This document shows positions 22,410 through 35,074 of a DNA stretch of 64,000 nucleotides, one piece after another. Under the pieces are notes generated by a model, which was given only the letters and a program-made list of their open reading frames with translations, had not been told where the DNA came from and did no database searches. Made by a program: the position numbers and the translations under genes. Position 1 is the first letter of the stretch. Each line of letters begins with the position of its first letter. Origin of the DNA: Gelatoporia subvermispora B (Eukaryota > Basidiomycota > Agaricomycetes > Polyporales > Gelatoporiaceae); contig KB445791.1 in the NCBI GenBank assembly GCA_000320605.2, forward strand, positions 1,949,854-2,013,853, in the 5' to 3' direction.

Positions 22410-23621
22410 ATGACAGCGGAACTGTCACCTTCAACACCAGAGTCATCCACTGCCCCCCGGGCCACCCTTTACGAGGCCAGCACGCAATACCGCCATTGGC
22501 GCTATTCTCTACAACAACTCGCACACACTCGCGCGGCTCTTAACACAGCTGCTGTTTCAGCTATCCGAGAAGCATTTGAATCTGATGAGGCACGTCGGGT
22601 CTCTTCATGTGATCCGACTCTAGTCTCAAGATGCGATGCAGCCAGGATCGTCCTCGAATGTATCGTTCCTTAGTGCTGATGAGGAGCATCTCCTCGTGAA
22701 ACTCTATGTCGGCAAGATATCTCAATTATGCGGGCACTTCCGATTTCCTGAGGAAGTAGAAGCGACTGCCGCCACATACATGAAGAGGTTCTACCTGAAG
22801 AACACAGTTATGGACTGGCATCCCAAGAACGTCATGTACGCCGCTTATAGCACCAAACTCACTGCTCATTGACTTGCAAGGCTGGCAATAGGCTGACTGC
22901 TTTGTTCTTGGCAACAAAGACTACCAATCATCCAATCTCACTTGAGGCTTACACCTCCCACATACCAAAAACTGCGCCGTCAGATGTCCTAGATCTCGAG
23001 TTCCTAGTAGCGCAGAGCCTCGGGTTTGATTTCGCAGTGTGGCATGCCCATAGGTCACTGTGGGGACTGTGGCTGGATATACAGGTACGCCGAGGATGCC
23101 GAGACTTTACTACGTACTGACAGAGATGGCAGAGCCTCCCAGATGCACCTCTTGATGACCTCCGTGCCTCGTATGATGCAGCGCTCAAGCATGTGCGAGC
23201 ATCTCGACTGACTGATGCGGAGCTGGTGTATGCGCCGTCCCAGATTGCTCTGGCTTGTCTCTCACTAGCTTCACCACCACTTGCGGTTGCTTGGGCACGA
23301 TCCAAGTTCCCCGCGATCCCCGATCCCCCGGTGCTCGCTGTACTTGAACCTATTAAAGATATGATCTTGAAGGATGGATCACCACCGGAAGTGGAGGCTG
23401 TCCGAGAGGTTGATCGCCGCCTAAAGTTATGCAAGAATCCGGAGAAAGTTGTCGGGAGCACGGCATACACGAAGAAGAAGGAAGAAGCAGAACGCAAAGC
23501 AGATGAGAAGAGGCGTCGGAAGGCTGACGATATCAAGCGGGCTATGGAGGACGGAGATCCATTCGGAAGTGAGCTCGCAGGACGGGCGGTGGACGACGAC
23601 GACGATGACGATGAGGACTGA
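22410..23621 (+). CDS. CCL1: Cyclin H, CAK/TFIIH kinase subunit
   Basis: Cyclin partner of CDK7 in the CDK-activating kinase of TFIIH, acting in transcription initiation and cell-cycle control. Four exons. The N-terminus has YEASTQYRHWRYS, the usual cyclin H helix that binds the kinase. The cyclin box follows: LSADEEHLLVKLY, FRFPEEVEATAATYMKRFY, LKNTVMDWHPKNVM, then FLATKT, ISLEAYTSHIPK, VLDLEFLVAQSLGFDF and HRSLWGLWLDIQ. The second cyclin fold includes YAPSQIALACL. The end is a Lys/Arg-rich helix and an acidic tail (Asp run, stop 23619-23621). Matches the family across its length (about 370 residues). Confidence 0.9.
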
Positions 23622-24151
23622 GTATTTCGATATATGGGCTACAGGTGATGGAAACGATCTCTCGACGTGCTGATGGCTGTCATGTGCCGACATCCCTACA
23701 ACATCTATGCAGTGCCAGAACCCGTCGACGTAGATGCGAGATACATCTCACTTCTGTGGATGCTCCGGCACTCCGGTAGCCTGCGGCGTAGTTGATTGTT
23801 GTCCGTCGTGCACAAATGCAGCACAAAGAAATCAGAGAGCTGTGTATCGTAGCTGCTGGGAACTGGAAGGACTGCCTGATTGAGATGCTGCAGCGGGTGA
23901 TGCCGCCAGAAAGAGTATTAGACGCGCCGTCTCTGAGCGGCGTTGAAGTACCTGTAGCCGGACGCGACTCCGACCCGTCGTCTCTCTTACACATCACCCG
24001 GCACAGCGGTCATCAAAATTCCTCTTTCTTTCCGCCGACGAAGCCGACTGCAGTCAGCGTAGCCAACGTTCCCCAGGCTACCGACTACTGAGCTTACTCC
24101 AGGTTCGGGTCGCTGCGCCCCAAGGAACCCTCAGCCGACCTTTCTCTGGAC
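23622..24151. other. Intergenic, no gene seen
   Basis: About 530 bases between cyclin H and the GYF-domain gene. Short open frames on both strands lack motifs. It probably holds the promoter of the GYF gene. Confidence 0.5.
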
Positions 24152-27100
24152 ATGTCCTCGCACCCGGCTGGGCTCACCTTCGACAGTATAGATGTTAATT
24201 TAGCATCTTCCAGTTCTCCTCCACCAGGCCCAGATGACCAATGGAGCGACGCGCACTATACTGGAGAAACGGATGAAGAGCGAGACGCCGTCGAGGAAGT
24301 CAGCCCCCACCAAGAAGACTTGACCGTACGAGCAGACAAGTTATCGAACAAGACCATGCATATTGAAACCCCCTCTCCAACTGCTGTCGCATCGGACAAT
24401 CCCCCTCAGATTTCCGAGGAAGATGCTACCAGCGTGCATAGCATGCCTGTGGTGCATGTCACTGAGCCCTCTAGCCCTGCCATGCCCATGACTGCACACA
24501 GCGCGTCTTCGGCTTTCCCCAGTCCTTCCAATTCAAACTTAGCCCCATCATCTGCCTCGATTACAGCGCAGGATCGTAGGCGTTGGAATCGAACCACGCT
24601 CGATGTGAGTTGAAGGTTACTATGCGGAGGTAGTTTGGGATTGTAACTGACTGTATGCAGACGCGAACGTCGAATCGCATCTCAGGGTTCTTTTCCTCCC
24701 TTATCCATCGTCGAGAACAACCTCCGGCTGCTCCTGAGCCAAGCGCACCTGCGTCGCCCAGACCGGAGTCATCATCGCGTGCCTCATCACCTATTCCCTC
24801 GCGTGCTTCCACCCCACCTCCTCGACTACCTCCACCATCGCTGAATGAACTCGGGTTGAGCTTAACATCTCTAACAACACACTTATCACCATCACACTTC
24901 ACTACACCTCCAACAAGTGGCACATTTCTGAGTCCTCACTACCTTCTCCTCTGTCATTCCCAAGGTCTCGATGTTCTGTCTCTTATTTCTCCCCCGGTTC
25001 CGCAGCCATATGCTCTTATTAGGAGAGTGCCGTTCAAGCATGTGGTGGTGATGGAACATCGAGGGGTTCTAGTCGCCATCGCTGGGCGAAGAGACGGTGT
25101 CCGGATATATGCGCTCGAGGAAATCAAGCGCGCTGTGGAATGGAGAATGGACGTAGAGATACGGAGGGAACGCGAACGTGCACGCAGAGAGGAAGCGAAG
25201 CGCCTGGCTACTTCTGCTATACTAGCGGATGATGTTGACAAGAGAGGCTCGACGTCGGATCGCCGTTTGCGTGAAGCGGTTCCGGAAACCCCGGTCTCTA
25301 CTACCGGCAAGTTTACAATAGGTCGAAGGTCTTCTGTGTCAACAGTGCAGCCATCCCCGTCGACTGGTCGGCCGCGCGCCCCAACGACAAAGAAGAGCAA
25401 AAGCCCTATGCAACCTACCTATCCTCCGGCTGTTCCTCCTACTGGCCCCCCTCCTGCATATAGCAGCTCGCCTTTTGTACGTGACACGCCTACGACACCT
25501 GTTGCTCCAAATAGAGCACGAGCCACCTCGCTTAGCGAAGTTCTTGCCGGGACGTTGAGTCGTAGACACACGTCACCTCTGGAATGTGCGATGCAAGATG
25601 ACGATGCCAAGAACGACTGGGCCTCAAGCGATGACGAAGCAATCAACGTGGTTGCAGCCCCGAGTGGAAGCCAGGCTCTCGATGAGCGGACAAGCTCGAT
25701 AGGCGCAACTCCGGCAGCTACTCCTGCGTCGACATCTAACAATCGCCTTGATATGTCTCGGTCACAGACCATGTCCACTGCCCAGTCCGAGACAAACCGC
25801 CGCCATCGTCCATCGAACCTCGACCTTAGTTTGAGCAGGACGAACACATCGACTAGGGTGGGTCAAGTACCACCTTCTCCAACACCAACTCTTCTGAATT
25901 TGCGGCAGGCATTGACTCTTTCACCAACACCGCTACCGCTGTTGCCGAGAACAAACTCTCACAGCGCAGGTGACAGCTTCTCACCAGATCCCGATACTGG
26001 TGTCGATGCAGATGACGACGAGGACGGCGAGGCCAATCCGTCCTCACCGACTACTCCAACCCGAGAGAGAATCAGCTTGGCGGAGGCATTGTTTGAGAGT
26101 CGTTTACCTGACCTTCCTCCAGTCGGAACTCGCCGCTCACAAGAACCCATCTTGATAGGTAGTCCAACTGACGATCCGCCTGCCAGTCCGAGGACATCCG
26201 AATCTCACTCCATCACGACGAGGAGAAGTATTGGAGAGCAATCTGGCCGGAGGCGGCGGCGTTGGTCGGTACTAGAAGGTATCCTGTCCACATCGTCTGG
26301 AAGGTCGCAGAGATCCGTGCCCTCAGTGATGGAAGATGAACGACCTCCTCAAGACTCGCGGTCAACGGATCCTAGTGTCACTGAAATGCGGGAGCGCTCG
26401 TTGAACCAGCTGACAAGATCCCGGTCCAGCCGCACTGCGCCTTCTGTAGCTGATGAAACTATGCATGTTTCCCCGGACACGAGACCATCTACCTCTCCTG
26501 GGCCTCCTCCTTTGTCAAGGTCTCTCGCGGAAGTAGATCCCACACTGCCGAGACCGTCCACCTCGGGATCTACACACTCTCGTTTCCTTCCGCGAATCAT
26601 CACGAATGCTTTCCATGCGCGCCGTTCGGACGAGATCCCGCCACTACCGGGCACAGTGGATGCGGAGTCGAGGAAATCGTTGAATGCTCCCATACCACCT
26701 CATGCCCCCGCGCCGAAACTGGAATATTGGAAGCTTCCTGGCACAAAAGGCGCTGTACTCATAAAGTCAGTGGAGACTGCAAAGAAGAGGTAAATATATG
26801 ATTATGTGCATGAGGATACGCAACTCACCGGTCTTTTCAGTTTCCTTGCTATTCTTTGCGGTGAGAATGGCGAGAAGGTGGAGCTTTTTGCCGGAACGTA
26901 CAGGACTGCTCTCGGACTTTCACGCACTTTCATCCTTCCGGACTCCCCTCGTTCGTTGGAACTGCAATTACAAGGAGATGACTTGGTCGAAGTCTTCCTC
27001 GTGTTCTCGCAGAATGTTTTCGGACTTGAACCAGCTACAGTTCGCGTCCGTGAAGTCAGGATTGGACGGGCTGAAAGGCGAGCGGCCCGACGTCGAGCTC

Positions 27101-28510
27101 GTGAGACCCGAGACCAACAGAACCCAGACGGAGAGGGCGAAAGTGCACCAGGGCCAGAAGAGGATACCGCAGTAAATGTCACCATCGGTGTGGTGGCGCC
27201 ACCTTCTCCGAGTGCCGCTACGGCGGAGGAAGCTATGCGAACGGCTGCTCCTGCAACGCCAGCGGCGTATACAGGCGAAGGCGCCCAAGTACAGACAGAA
27301 GGAGCCAACGCTCCCGTAATTTCAGCTTCCACGGATGAGCTCGTCGCTGTCACCACTGCCCAGACGAGTCCATACACCACCTTCCAACAACTACCGTTCG
27401 CCCCGAATTTCCCTCTGGCCACAATCGCGGACGATTATGTCATTCCCCCAACATATGCATCGTTTTTGGAGTACCGATCGGCGTACGAGCCCGATGTCAA
27501 TGGCGGTCCAAATATCGATTTGTCGCAAGTTCAATTCTCCCCTCCTGGCCTTCCAGTGCCTACCCCTGCGCCTCCATCGAAATGGTTTTACAAAGACCCG
27601 AAAGGCGTGATCCATGGTGTGTGTCATAGTATCTTTCCGTCGTTGTTACTCACGCCTTGCAGGCCCCTGGAAAGCTACATTGATGCAGGCTTGGTACAAG
27701 GAGGGGTTACTGCCGCCTGACCTGCCAGTGAGACGCGAAGAGGACACTGAGTTCATACTGCTCAAGGACTTGCGATTGCAGAGTGTGGACCCAGCACATC
27801 CTTTCCGGACTTCCCCTCCCCTCCCTACCCCTTCTCTTCCGCAGATCCCCACAGACCCATCCAAGCCGCTACTCCAGCCGATTTCCCTCCTTTCACAGCC
27901 GAGGCTTTTTGGACCTCCCGCTCTCTTTTACTCCTCCCGTGGTGGTCACAGTACTACCATCGTCGATGCTAGAGGCCGCTCGGTGCTCAAGGGTCGATTC
28001 ATGTGGAGTTCCGACGACTCCGAAGACTATCCGTTCATGAAGCTGGGCGACGTCAAGAGGCTCGAAGCATTTGACGTACAAGACCGTGCAGTTCTGGTCG
28101 CTATGCGTCAAGGTGGTCTCGAAGCGGTCGACTTTGGCGATGCTCTGCTTAAACCTGCTGATTGCTCGAGGACAGTATACCCAAGTTTCCACCCTCCAAC
28201 CTCGAGCGTTAATAGGCGCGGGCCGTTCGTGTGGAGGATTGGATCACCTCTATCTCATGGGTCATCCACTTCCTTACCTCCTTTCCCTTCAATACCCCCG
28301 TCCAGATTCGGTGGTCACCGCAAGAAGCAGAGCACTGGACCGTCCAAGTCACCAGGACGGCCCGACTTCCAATCTTCTGGTGACGGTGATTCTACACATC
28401 CTCATGATGAGGTCCTGTTCCTGGGTCGGAAGGAAGATGAACTCTACATCTGTGAGAAGCGGCTGGACTCTTTTCGGATTCTCAAATTGTCACCACTAGC
28501 TAGCTCTTGA
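24152..28510 (+). CDS. Large GYF-domain protein with CNH-like segments
   Basis: About 1,390 residues in four exons (introns near 24605-24660, 26792-26839 and 27614-27660). The N-terminus is acidic and disordered. A beta-rich block follows (FLSPHYLLLCHSQGLDVLS, VVMEHRGVLVAIAGRRDGVR) that resembles part of a citron-homology (CNH) propeller, then about 450 residues of Ser/Thr/Pro-rich disorder, then a second beta block (FLAILCGENGEKVELF) and an Arg-rich helix. A GYF-type domain reads KWFYKDPKGVIHGPWKATL, WYKEGLLPPDLPVRR. The end returns to beta-rich sequence with AVLVAMRQGGLEAVDFGD. GYF domains bind Pro-rich peptides. The pairing with a split CNH-like domain suggests a scaffold; the function is not known to me. 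Confidence 0.75.
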
Positions 28511-28713
28511 TCCTCGCATACGCTGTGATACCTGCTCCTGTTTCCTCATTGACACTCATGCACACATAACCTAAGTTCTCATTATTGTTTCTACATATAG
28601 CATATGCACTGTCCAGATACCTATGAGCAATACCATGCACTACCATGCGTACATATAGTCACATACAACAGTTTGGGGTATCTTCCGCGAACATACTACA
28701 ATGTCATTTCGAG

Positions 28714-30476
28714 TTAGACTCCAGGGCCCGTCGTGCGTTTGGCCTGTCGAACCCAAGCGTCGACAAGACTCTTCTCGACCTCGATATCATGCTCGGCCCT
28801 GAGATGCCGTCGTAAGTCGTAAGCACGGCTGAAGACGTATTCGCAGGCATTTCGGCGCGACGAGGGCCCTGGCGCAGGCTGACGAGACTCTCCCTCGACA
28901 AGGAAGCTTGGTGGCAAGTTTGGGTGAGGACATCTCAGTTTACCAGCAGTTTCAACCTGCTCCTTCGAGCGCGCTGTGTACGCGGTGCCCGTGATGAAGG
29001 CAATGCTGAGTAATTTATCGGTTGAATCGGCGCCAGCGTGATCATCTTCTTTAGCAGTGCCGTCCTCGTCCCCGTCTGAGCCCGACGTCATACCGGAACG
29101 ATGTAATTTTGCCAAGTGTCTCTGAAGCAGGTGTTTATACCCGAAGGCACGTTGGCACTCTTCATGAGGGCAAACAAAGTCGCGTCTGTTGAGATGGTTG
29201 ACATTGTGATGGTTAGTCAGTGCTTTTTTCTGTGTATGAGAGAGTATGAGTTGTGCGATCCAGTAATAGAGAGGAAAAATAAACGAGGAAGAGAACGACG
29301 CACGGATTTAAAGTCCTTGCCACAGCTGGGTACTTCACAGAGCCAATCTCTGCCGACTTCACCACCTCTACGCCGTTTCTTCGGCCTCTCGGTGTCGTCC
29401 TCATCGTCGCTCGACTCAGCGGCTACATCCTCGAGTCGTGCTTCAACGTCGCGCTCGTCGTGAAGCTTCAAATGCGCGCGTAGACCCTTCTGCGCAGTGA
29501 ATGTCTTCCCGTTACAAGACGGATGAGGGCAGATGGGTGGATGAACAGTGCGCGTATGATGCTGAAGTGCGGTCCATGTAGTGTAAAAGGTGGGTGTTTC
29601 ACCATGAACGGCTCGACACGCCTCGTGGACACAAGTATATCTCTTCTCTGTTCAAGCAGTTGCAGGTCAACCGCGTCCTTGCAGGTACTGGAACGTACCA
29701 TCATGCGTTTTAGAGTGTGCACGAAGCTTTTGGTTAGTACCAAACGATTTTGTACAGCCAGGGTGTTGACAGAGATATGGTTTGGTACCAGGTGGGCAAT
29801 GAGCTGTGCAAACATGATTTCGTAGTTGGTTATGCTTGGAGAACGCAGCATCGCAATTCGGCTCCGTACACTGAGAACAGACAGATGAACATGGCGATTC
29901 AAGATGTACGGTTGGTGTCATGCTGACCTTGAACGGTTTCTCCCCTATATGTAGTTCACTATGTACGCGTAGATGTTGGATAGTCCAAAATCGCTTGTTG
30001 CAACCAGGTTCGCCGCAGATATGAGGTCTTGCAGACTCGGGAAGATGGGATCGCACATGAGCCTGAAGATGAGTCTCGCGGAGGTACGACTTTTTGCACG
30101 TAGAGCAGACATATGGTCGCTGTCATGTATACAACTATGTCAAGTGCAAGATGACGAACAAAGTGTGACATACGTCTCCAGTATGCGATCGCTGGTGTTC
30201 TGCTAGTCTCGAGGGCTTTGCATATGCCTTTGTGCACCCTGTGTAGGCGCATTTATGGAGTGGTTTTGTCTTCTTTGTCTCGTCTGGGGATTCCACTTCG
30301 CTCCACGTAGAGTAACCTGCGGACTGGGCAGGATGCTGGTCATCAGATTCTGAGTGAGCAGGATGGAAGCTCAAAGATGGCGATGAAGCCGAGTGCAAGT
30401 AGAGCGAATCTGCTGCACTTGACCTTCTGCGCTTGCCGAGAACTACGGTAGACGAGATTGTGCAGGCGTCAACCAT
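28714..30476 (-). CDS. TFIIIA: TFIIIA-like C2H2 zinc-finger protein
   Basis: Transcription factor that binds the internal promoter of 5S rRNA genes and 5S RNA. About nine C2H2 fingers follow one another at TFIIIA spacing: HKCAYTGCTKAYAKPSRLAEH, then a RPYVC...HLQAH finger, HICGEPGCNKRFWTIQHLRVH, CTEPNCDAAFSKHNQLRNH, YLCQHPGCTKSFGTNQKLRAH (each quoted in part), a finger on CVHEAC, ICPHPSCNGKTFTAQ, LCEVPSCGKDF, and FVCPHEECQRAFGYK. A disordered stretch and a last C2H2-like element (RRHLRAEHDIEVEK) follow. Small introns separate the fingers. The start is placed at MVDACTISS (30474-30476) because upstream sequence looks like a leader; an upstream in-frame ATG exists at 30749. Confidence 0.8.
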
Positions 30477-31140
30477 TGGTCGAGAAGGTGTGGGAGTAGC
30501 AGTGATCTGCGGTTGTCGAGAGACGTTTTGCTGAATTTCCCAAGGTTTAGAAGCGCAACAGCATCTCGAGTCGGCGTTTGCACGTTGTAGGCGCCCAGTA
30601 ATTTGATAAGCGCCTGTGATCGAGAAACGCACCCACGTGATTATGCTGGCGCGAGACTTGACGTTGAGGCGCTCGGATCGACGCTCAAGCGCATCGTCGC
30701 CGGTCGAACTTGTTCCATGACATGATGCGAAGGCTATCAACTTCTTCAAGTCGGTTCACCCTATGCAGAGTGTGGCTATGAGAGCGAACATACAACCACG
30801 TCTGTGTCTCAAAGACTTGTTTTCTGCTTCACCATTTCGAGTCAGCTGGCACCAAATGCTCAGTACTCTTGCCACGATCTCCTTTTGGTTTTGGCACCGT
30901 GATGCGTCGCTGAAGGACTTCGGCGTGATTTTGCCTCGCTTACGCAGATGAAGGACAAATCGGTGTCTCATGTAGATCTCCTGTGTATGGTCTCTCCATA
31001 AGCACTGCTGGTCATTTCCCGGATTCGATGTCTTGGACTGGTCCAGTCAGCCCCGCCGCTGTTACACGCTTTAGAGTGGGGTATGATATCCTGTGATCGT
31101 ATTCCTGTTCACTCGCGAGCTGGTCTTGTCCTTGTAAGAT
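30477..31140. other. Divergent intergenic region, no gene seen
   Basis: About 660 bases between the TFIIIA-like gene (minus) and the alginate-lyase-like gene (plus). Open frames here are short and without motifs. Part may be the TFIIIA leader. Confidence 0.5.
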
Positions 31141-33499
31141 ATGTTGTCTTCCACCTTTGCTTTCTCCTGTGCGATTCTGGCTACCGCTGGGTCGGTCGCA
31201 GGTATGTAGAGGGAATCAGCACTCTCCAGACCACCGCTTACTACCCTTTAGCTGACTCGAACGATTGGGTCAACGTACAATACGTGCTGAACCAAGCTGG
31301 ACACGGTTCGAGTGACACATTAGCAGCTCGGCAGAACATCATCAGCAGTGCGGGCAGTACTGCAAAGAATGGGCCCTGGAGTATGTACAGTCTTCATTGA
31401 GTCACGCTACTTGTTTCGGCTAAACTCACTATAGGTATTGTCTACAAAAACAATGTGCTGCCTCCAAGTCGGAACGCGCATGACTACCTCAGCTGGGCCC
31501 CGTAGTATGCTCGTGACTAATATAGTTGTGCTGCAACTAACCTATCTATTAGCCATTGGCCTAACTGCAATTGGTGTTCCAAGGGAACTACACATCTTTC
31601 AAATCCGGACGATCCGGACAGTGGGGACGATGACCCAGGCCCGTCTGATACAGACCCGGATGCAAGTGGTTCCGATCCCTACGAGGACGGAGGTTCAAGT
31701 GATGGTAGTGACGATGATGACGGAAGCAGTAGTATTGCCTTGGAGGAAGCCCCGCTGCTGGTTGATAATCCTAGCGCTGCTTTCGTCATGTCGAGGAGAA
31801 GCGGCTTCAGCTCACATCGTCGTCTCGTGCGGAAGAGGCGAGCATCGAAACTTCACAAAGTTCGGCCGAGCGAGACCGACACCATCTCGAATCAAGTGGA
31901 ACGCGTCAGACCTCGAGACGTAGCAGAGCTACCAGTAGACGTCCCTGTCATTCCTGTCATTGAAGTACTACCCTTGCCTTCAAGCGTGCCAACACCGCTA
32001 CCGATGCAGCCCCCTACTCTACCTATTGCAAGCAGTACCACACAATCATCTGTCGGGACGATTGCTGGTACACCTGCTCCGGCTGAAGCCCCGGCGAAGA
32101 CGCAGAAGGCTCAATGCACACCATCACCCACACGATCCCTCGCACCGAGTGCCAGTAGGTTCTACCCCTTCTCGAACTTCACGCGAAGTCTGATCTGCGA
32201 GCTCATAGCTTGGACAACGTGCCCTTACGAAGTTCATGATGGGAAGGTCAATCCGGATGTTCGCACAATTCCCGACTCGCCGGCTGTAGTGGACATGACA
32301 CAGTCGACACTGTATAACGCAATCGCATACGCCCTGCAGAAGGCTAGCGTTTATTCTCAAAACGCCGCGACGTTCATCGACACATGGTTCTTATCACCCA
32401 ACACTGCCATGCGTCCCAACATGAACTTCGGGCAACAAGTTCGTGGGCCGGGTGCAGACCATCAAATTGGCACGTTCACAGGTATATTGGACTTGCGGGG
32501 ATTGGTCAAGGTCGTCAATGCCATTCAGCTGCTGAAGGTCACCCAAAGCGTGGACTGGACCTCCGCCAGAGAGCAGGCAATGAAATCTTGGATGAACCAA
32601 TACATTTCCTGGTTGCAGACAAGCGAGCTCGGGAAAGAGACGGCGTCCAAGGCCAAGTAAGTGAATCGCTTGTATCTCAAGATCTATAGGAAAGGTGCTG
32701 ACACTCAGGAAAGCAACCACGTCAGCTTCCTTGTCAACCAACTCACGGCTGCAAAGATGTACACTGGGGACACAGCAGGAGCCACAGCGGCGCTCAAGGA
32801 TTATTTCTCCAATCAGTTCTTGGACCAAATTGCCGCCTCTGGGGAACAGCCCTTCGAGGCCGTCCGTACTCGGCCTTACCACTATCGTTGCTTCAATCTG
32901 GAGGCTATGATTGCGAGTAGTCTAGTTTCCTTGTCACGAATCTTCCGCTAACAAGGTGTTCTTGTGCTCAGACTAACGCCAAACTGGGTGATCAACTCGG
33001 CCTCAATTTCTGGAACACGAAGTCGAAGTATGGCGCAACCATTCAAACAGCGCTGGACTACACCATGGGCCTCGATCCCAAAGGCGAGGACGTGTCCGAT
33101 ATTTTCCCCCACGTTGCGGCAGTCGCAGCCGTGTACGGAGACCCAAAGGGCAAGTACGCAACGTTCCTCAAGAATAAGGCCGTGAATTACAAGAGCCAGC
33201 CGTACTATTTCTACGATCAGACGAGCGCATTGAGTACCGCTCCGGCAGCAAACGGAAAGCATTCACGAGCCCTCTTTGAATCGCTACTACCGGTGGAATT
33301 CTCGAGTATCACAGCTTTACTGACGCATTCACTGGACGCTGTGAAGGAATTCCCTATTCCGTTCACTTGTCCAGCCGTCTTCGACCATGAACAGCAGACT
33401 GAGCTAGACGACGGGATTTTCGTGACATGTGACCAGCTGAAGCCATTCTACGAGTTGCCCATCCCACCGTGGGTGTCAGATGACACTCCTACGCCATAG
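31141..33499 (+). CDS. Secreted alginate-lyase-superfamily protein, apparent frameshift after signal peptide
   Basis: Member of the chondroitin AC/alginate-lyase-like family (PF05426 type), probably a secreted polysaccharide lyase. The ATG at 31141 opens a good signal peptide (MLSSTFAFSCAILATAG) but meets TAG at 31207-31209. The mature part continues in another frame from about 31205 (YVEGISTLQTTAYYP, VNVQYVLNQAG). Later blocks fit the family: SRNAHDYLSWAP, HWPNCNWC, CPYEVHDGKVNPDVRT, FGQQVRGPGADHQ, GILDLRGLVKVVNA, NNHVSFLVNQLTAAK (the NNH catalytic-region motif), GEQPFEAVRTRPYHYRCFN and KSKYGATIQTALDYTMG. A disordered acidic, then Arg- and Pro-rich insert of about 170 residues separates the first two blocks. 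The stop is at 33497-33499. One missing base, or an assembly error, at 31203 could explain the frame change. Gene may be broken. Confidence 0.7.
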
Positions 33500-33726
33500 T
33501 AGACTTTTTATGTGTTTACGCCGTAGTAATGCATACGTGTTGAGTCAGGAGTTGTAACGCAAATCACAGGATGGACTACTACTGCCGCTGGGGAAGGCTC
33601 GCGGAAACAGCCGGTATGGGACGGCGGAGGCGCAGGCCAACGTGACCAGGCCGGGCAGGTGCTTGTCACTCCATCACGGTGCCTCTCACCGTACTCCATC
33701 TCTCTTGTTCTCCATATACCGCAACC

Positions 33727-34826
33727 ATGGCTGAAGCTGCGTCGGGAGCTGCAGAGCGTTCCGTCCAGGTCAAGTTAGTCCTCCTGGGTGAGTTTCGGCT
33801 GTGCCCCACCCCCGCGCTGCCATGCAAACGACCCCCTTCATCACCTTACCACGCTTGGCGATCTTTGAGCTCAGGCGTGAAGTGGTGATCCGAAGGGCTG
33901 TCGACCCTAGCCACACGAGTGCATACTAATATATTTCTGTGTGCACAGGTGAGGCCGCAGTCGGGAAGTCGTCAGTGGTCCTGCGATTCGTGAGTACTCC
34001 TCGTGTAACTCCACATGCACTGTCTTTACGACCCGACCCCAGGTCTCGAATGAATTTCAGGCAAACAAGGAACCCACTATTGGTGCTGCCTTCCTGACCC
34101 AGAAGTGCCGCCTAGAAGACCGTGTTCTCCGCTATGAAATCTGGGACACTGCGGGCCAGGAGCGTTTCCACTCGCTTGCAGTACGTCATCCGACACGCAT
34201 CTCGTGTATGGTGCTCAAAGCCCCCCTAGCCCATGTACTACCGCAATGCACAAGCTGCCGTCGTTGTCTACGATGTAACGAAGGCGACCAGTCTAGAGAA
34301 GGCGAAGACATGGGTCAAGGAGCTGCAACGACAAGCTAATCCCAACATCGTCATCGCACTTGTCGGCAACAAGGTCGACCTCGTCCAACCGTCGCAATTA
34401 TCATCTGAAAGCGCTGCCATCGATGCCGAGGACGAGGCAGATGATGCCACAGCCACCCCCGGAGAGAACGCAGGGTCAACAAATGACGAGTCGGAGAGCC
34501 TAAGACAGGTGCCCAGGGAGGAGGCCGAGGCGTACGCCCAGGAGGCCGGACTTCTCTTCTTCGAAACAAGTGCCAAGACCGGCGAGGGTATCGTCGAGGT
34601 CTTCACTGAGATCGGTGCGCATGACCGTTGATATCAGCATTTCAACGTCTCCTGATGATTCTACCCGTGTATAGCCAAGAAGATTCCCATTGACCAGATC
34701 CTTGCCTCGACCCGCGGAAGCGCAGGTCGCGGTGGTGCTGCCGGAGGGCGTGCAGGTGCAGGTCAAGAAGGTGGCGTCAACCTCCAGGAGAATGCTAACA
34801 AAGCTAGAGATGCCTGCAATTGCTGA
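33727..34826 (+). CDS. VPS21: Rab5-type small GTPase with acidic insert
   Basis: Early-endosome GTPase. Five exons. G1 is split by an intron: [22 protein letters not shown]. Then [18 protein letters not shown] (switch I with the conserved Thr), [13 protein letters not shown] (switch II), [36 protein letters not shown] (G4, NKxD), and [10 protein letters not shown] (G5). The C-terminus ends ARDACNC, a double-cysteine geranylgeranylation signal, stop at 34824-34826. [13 protein letters not shown] is the hallmark of Rab5 over other Rabs. Between G4 and G5 there is an insert of about 35 residues rich in Asp, Glu and Ser that canonical Rab5 proteins lack. Similar inserts occur in some fungal Ypt5 proteins, so it may be lineage-specific. 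Confidence 0.9.
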
Positions 34827-35074
34827 TGCCGCGATTGCTACGTTCTTGTCCCCCATAAATACGGATGACCGCCTCCATTCACGATCTCACGTTTGTTACA
34901 TTACTATATTCTTCTCTCTGTTACGACTCTGTTTGATCTATATGGCTCCCCTTGTTATATGTATTTGCATCTAGTACCGTCCGGACAGATTCCAGGGTTG
35001 TCGCTATCGGAAACATGGTGATACCCATTTATGCATGGCGTGAGCCACGAATAGAACATGGCACACGTTGCCGA

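Noticed and set aside
24954..26693. Open frames opposite the GYF-domain gene
   Set aside because: They are antisense shadows of a GC-rich, Ser/Pro-rich coding exon.
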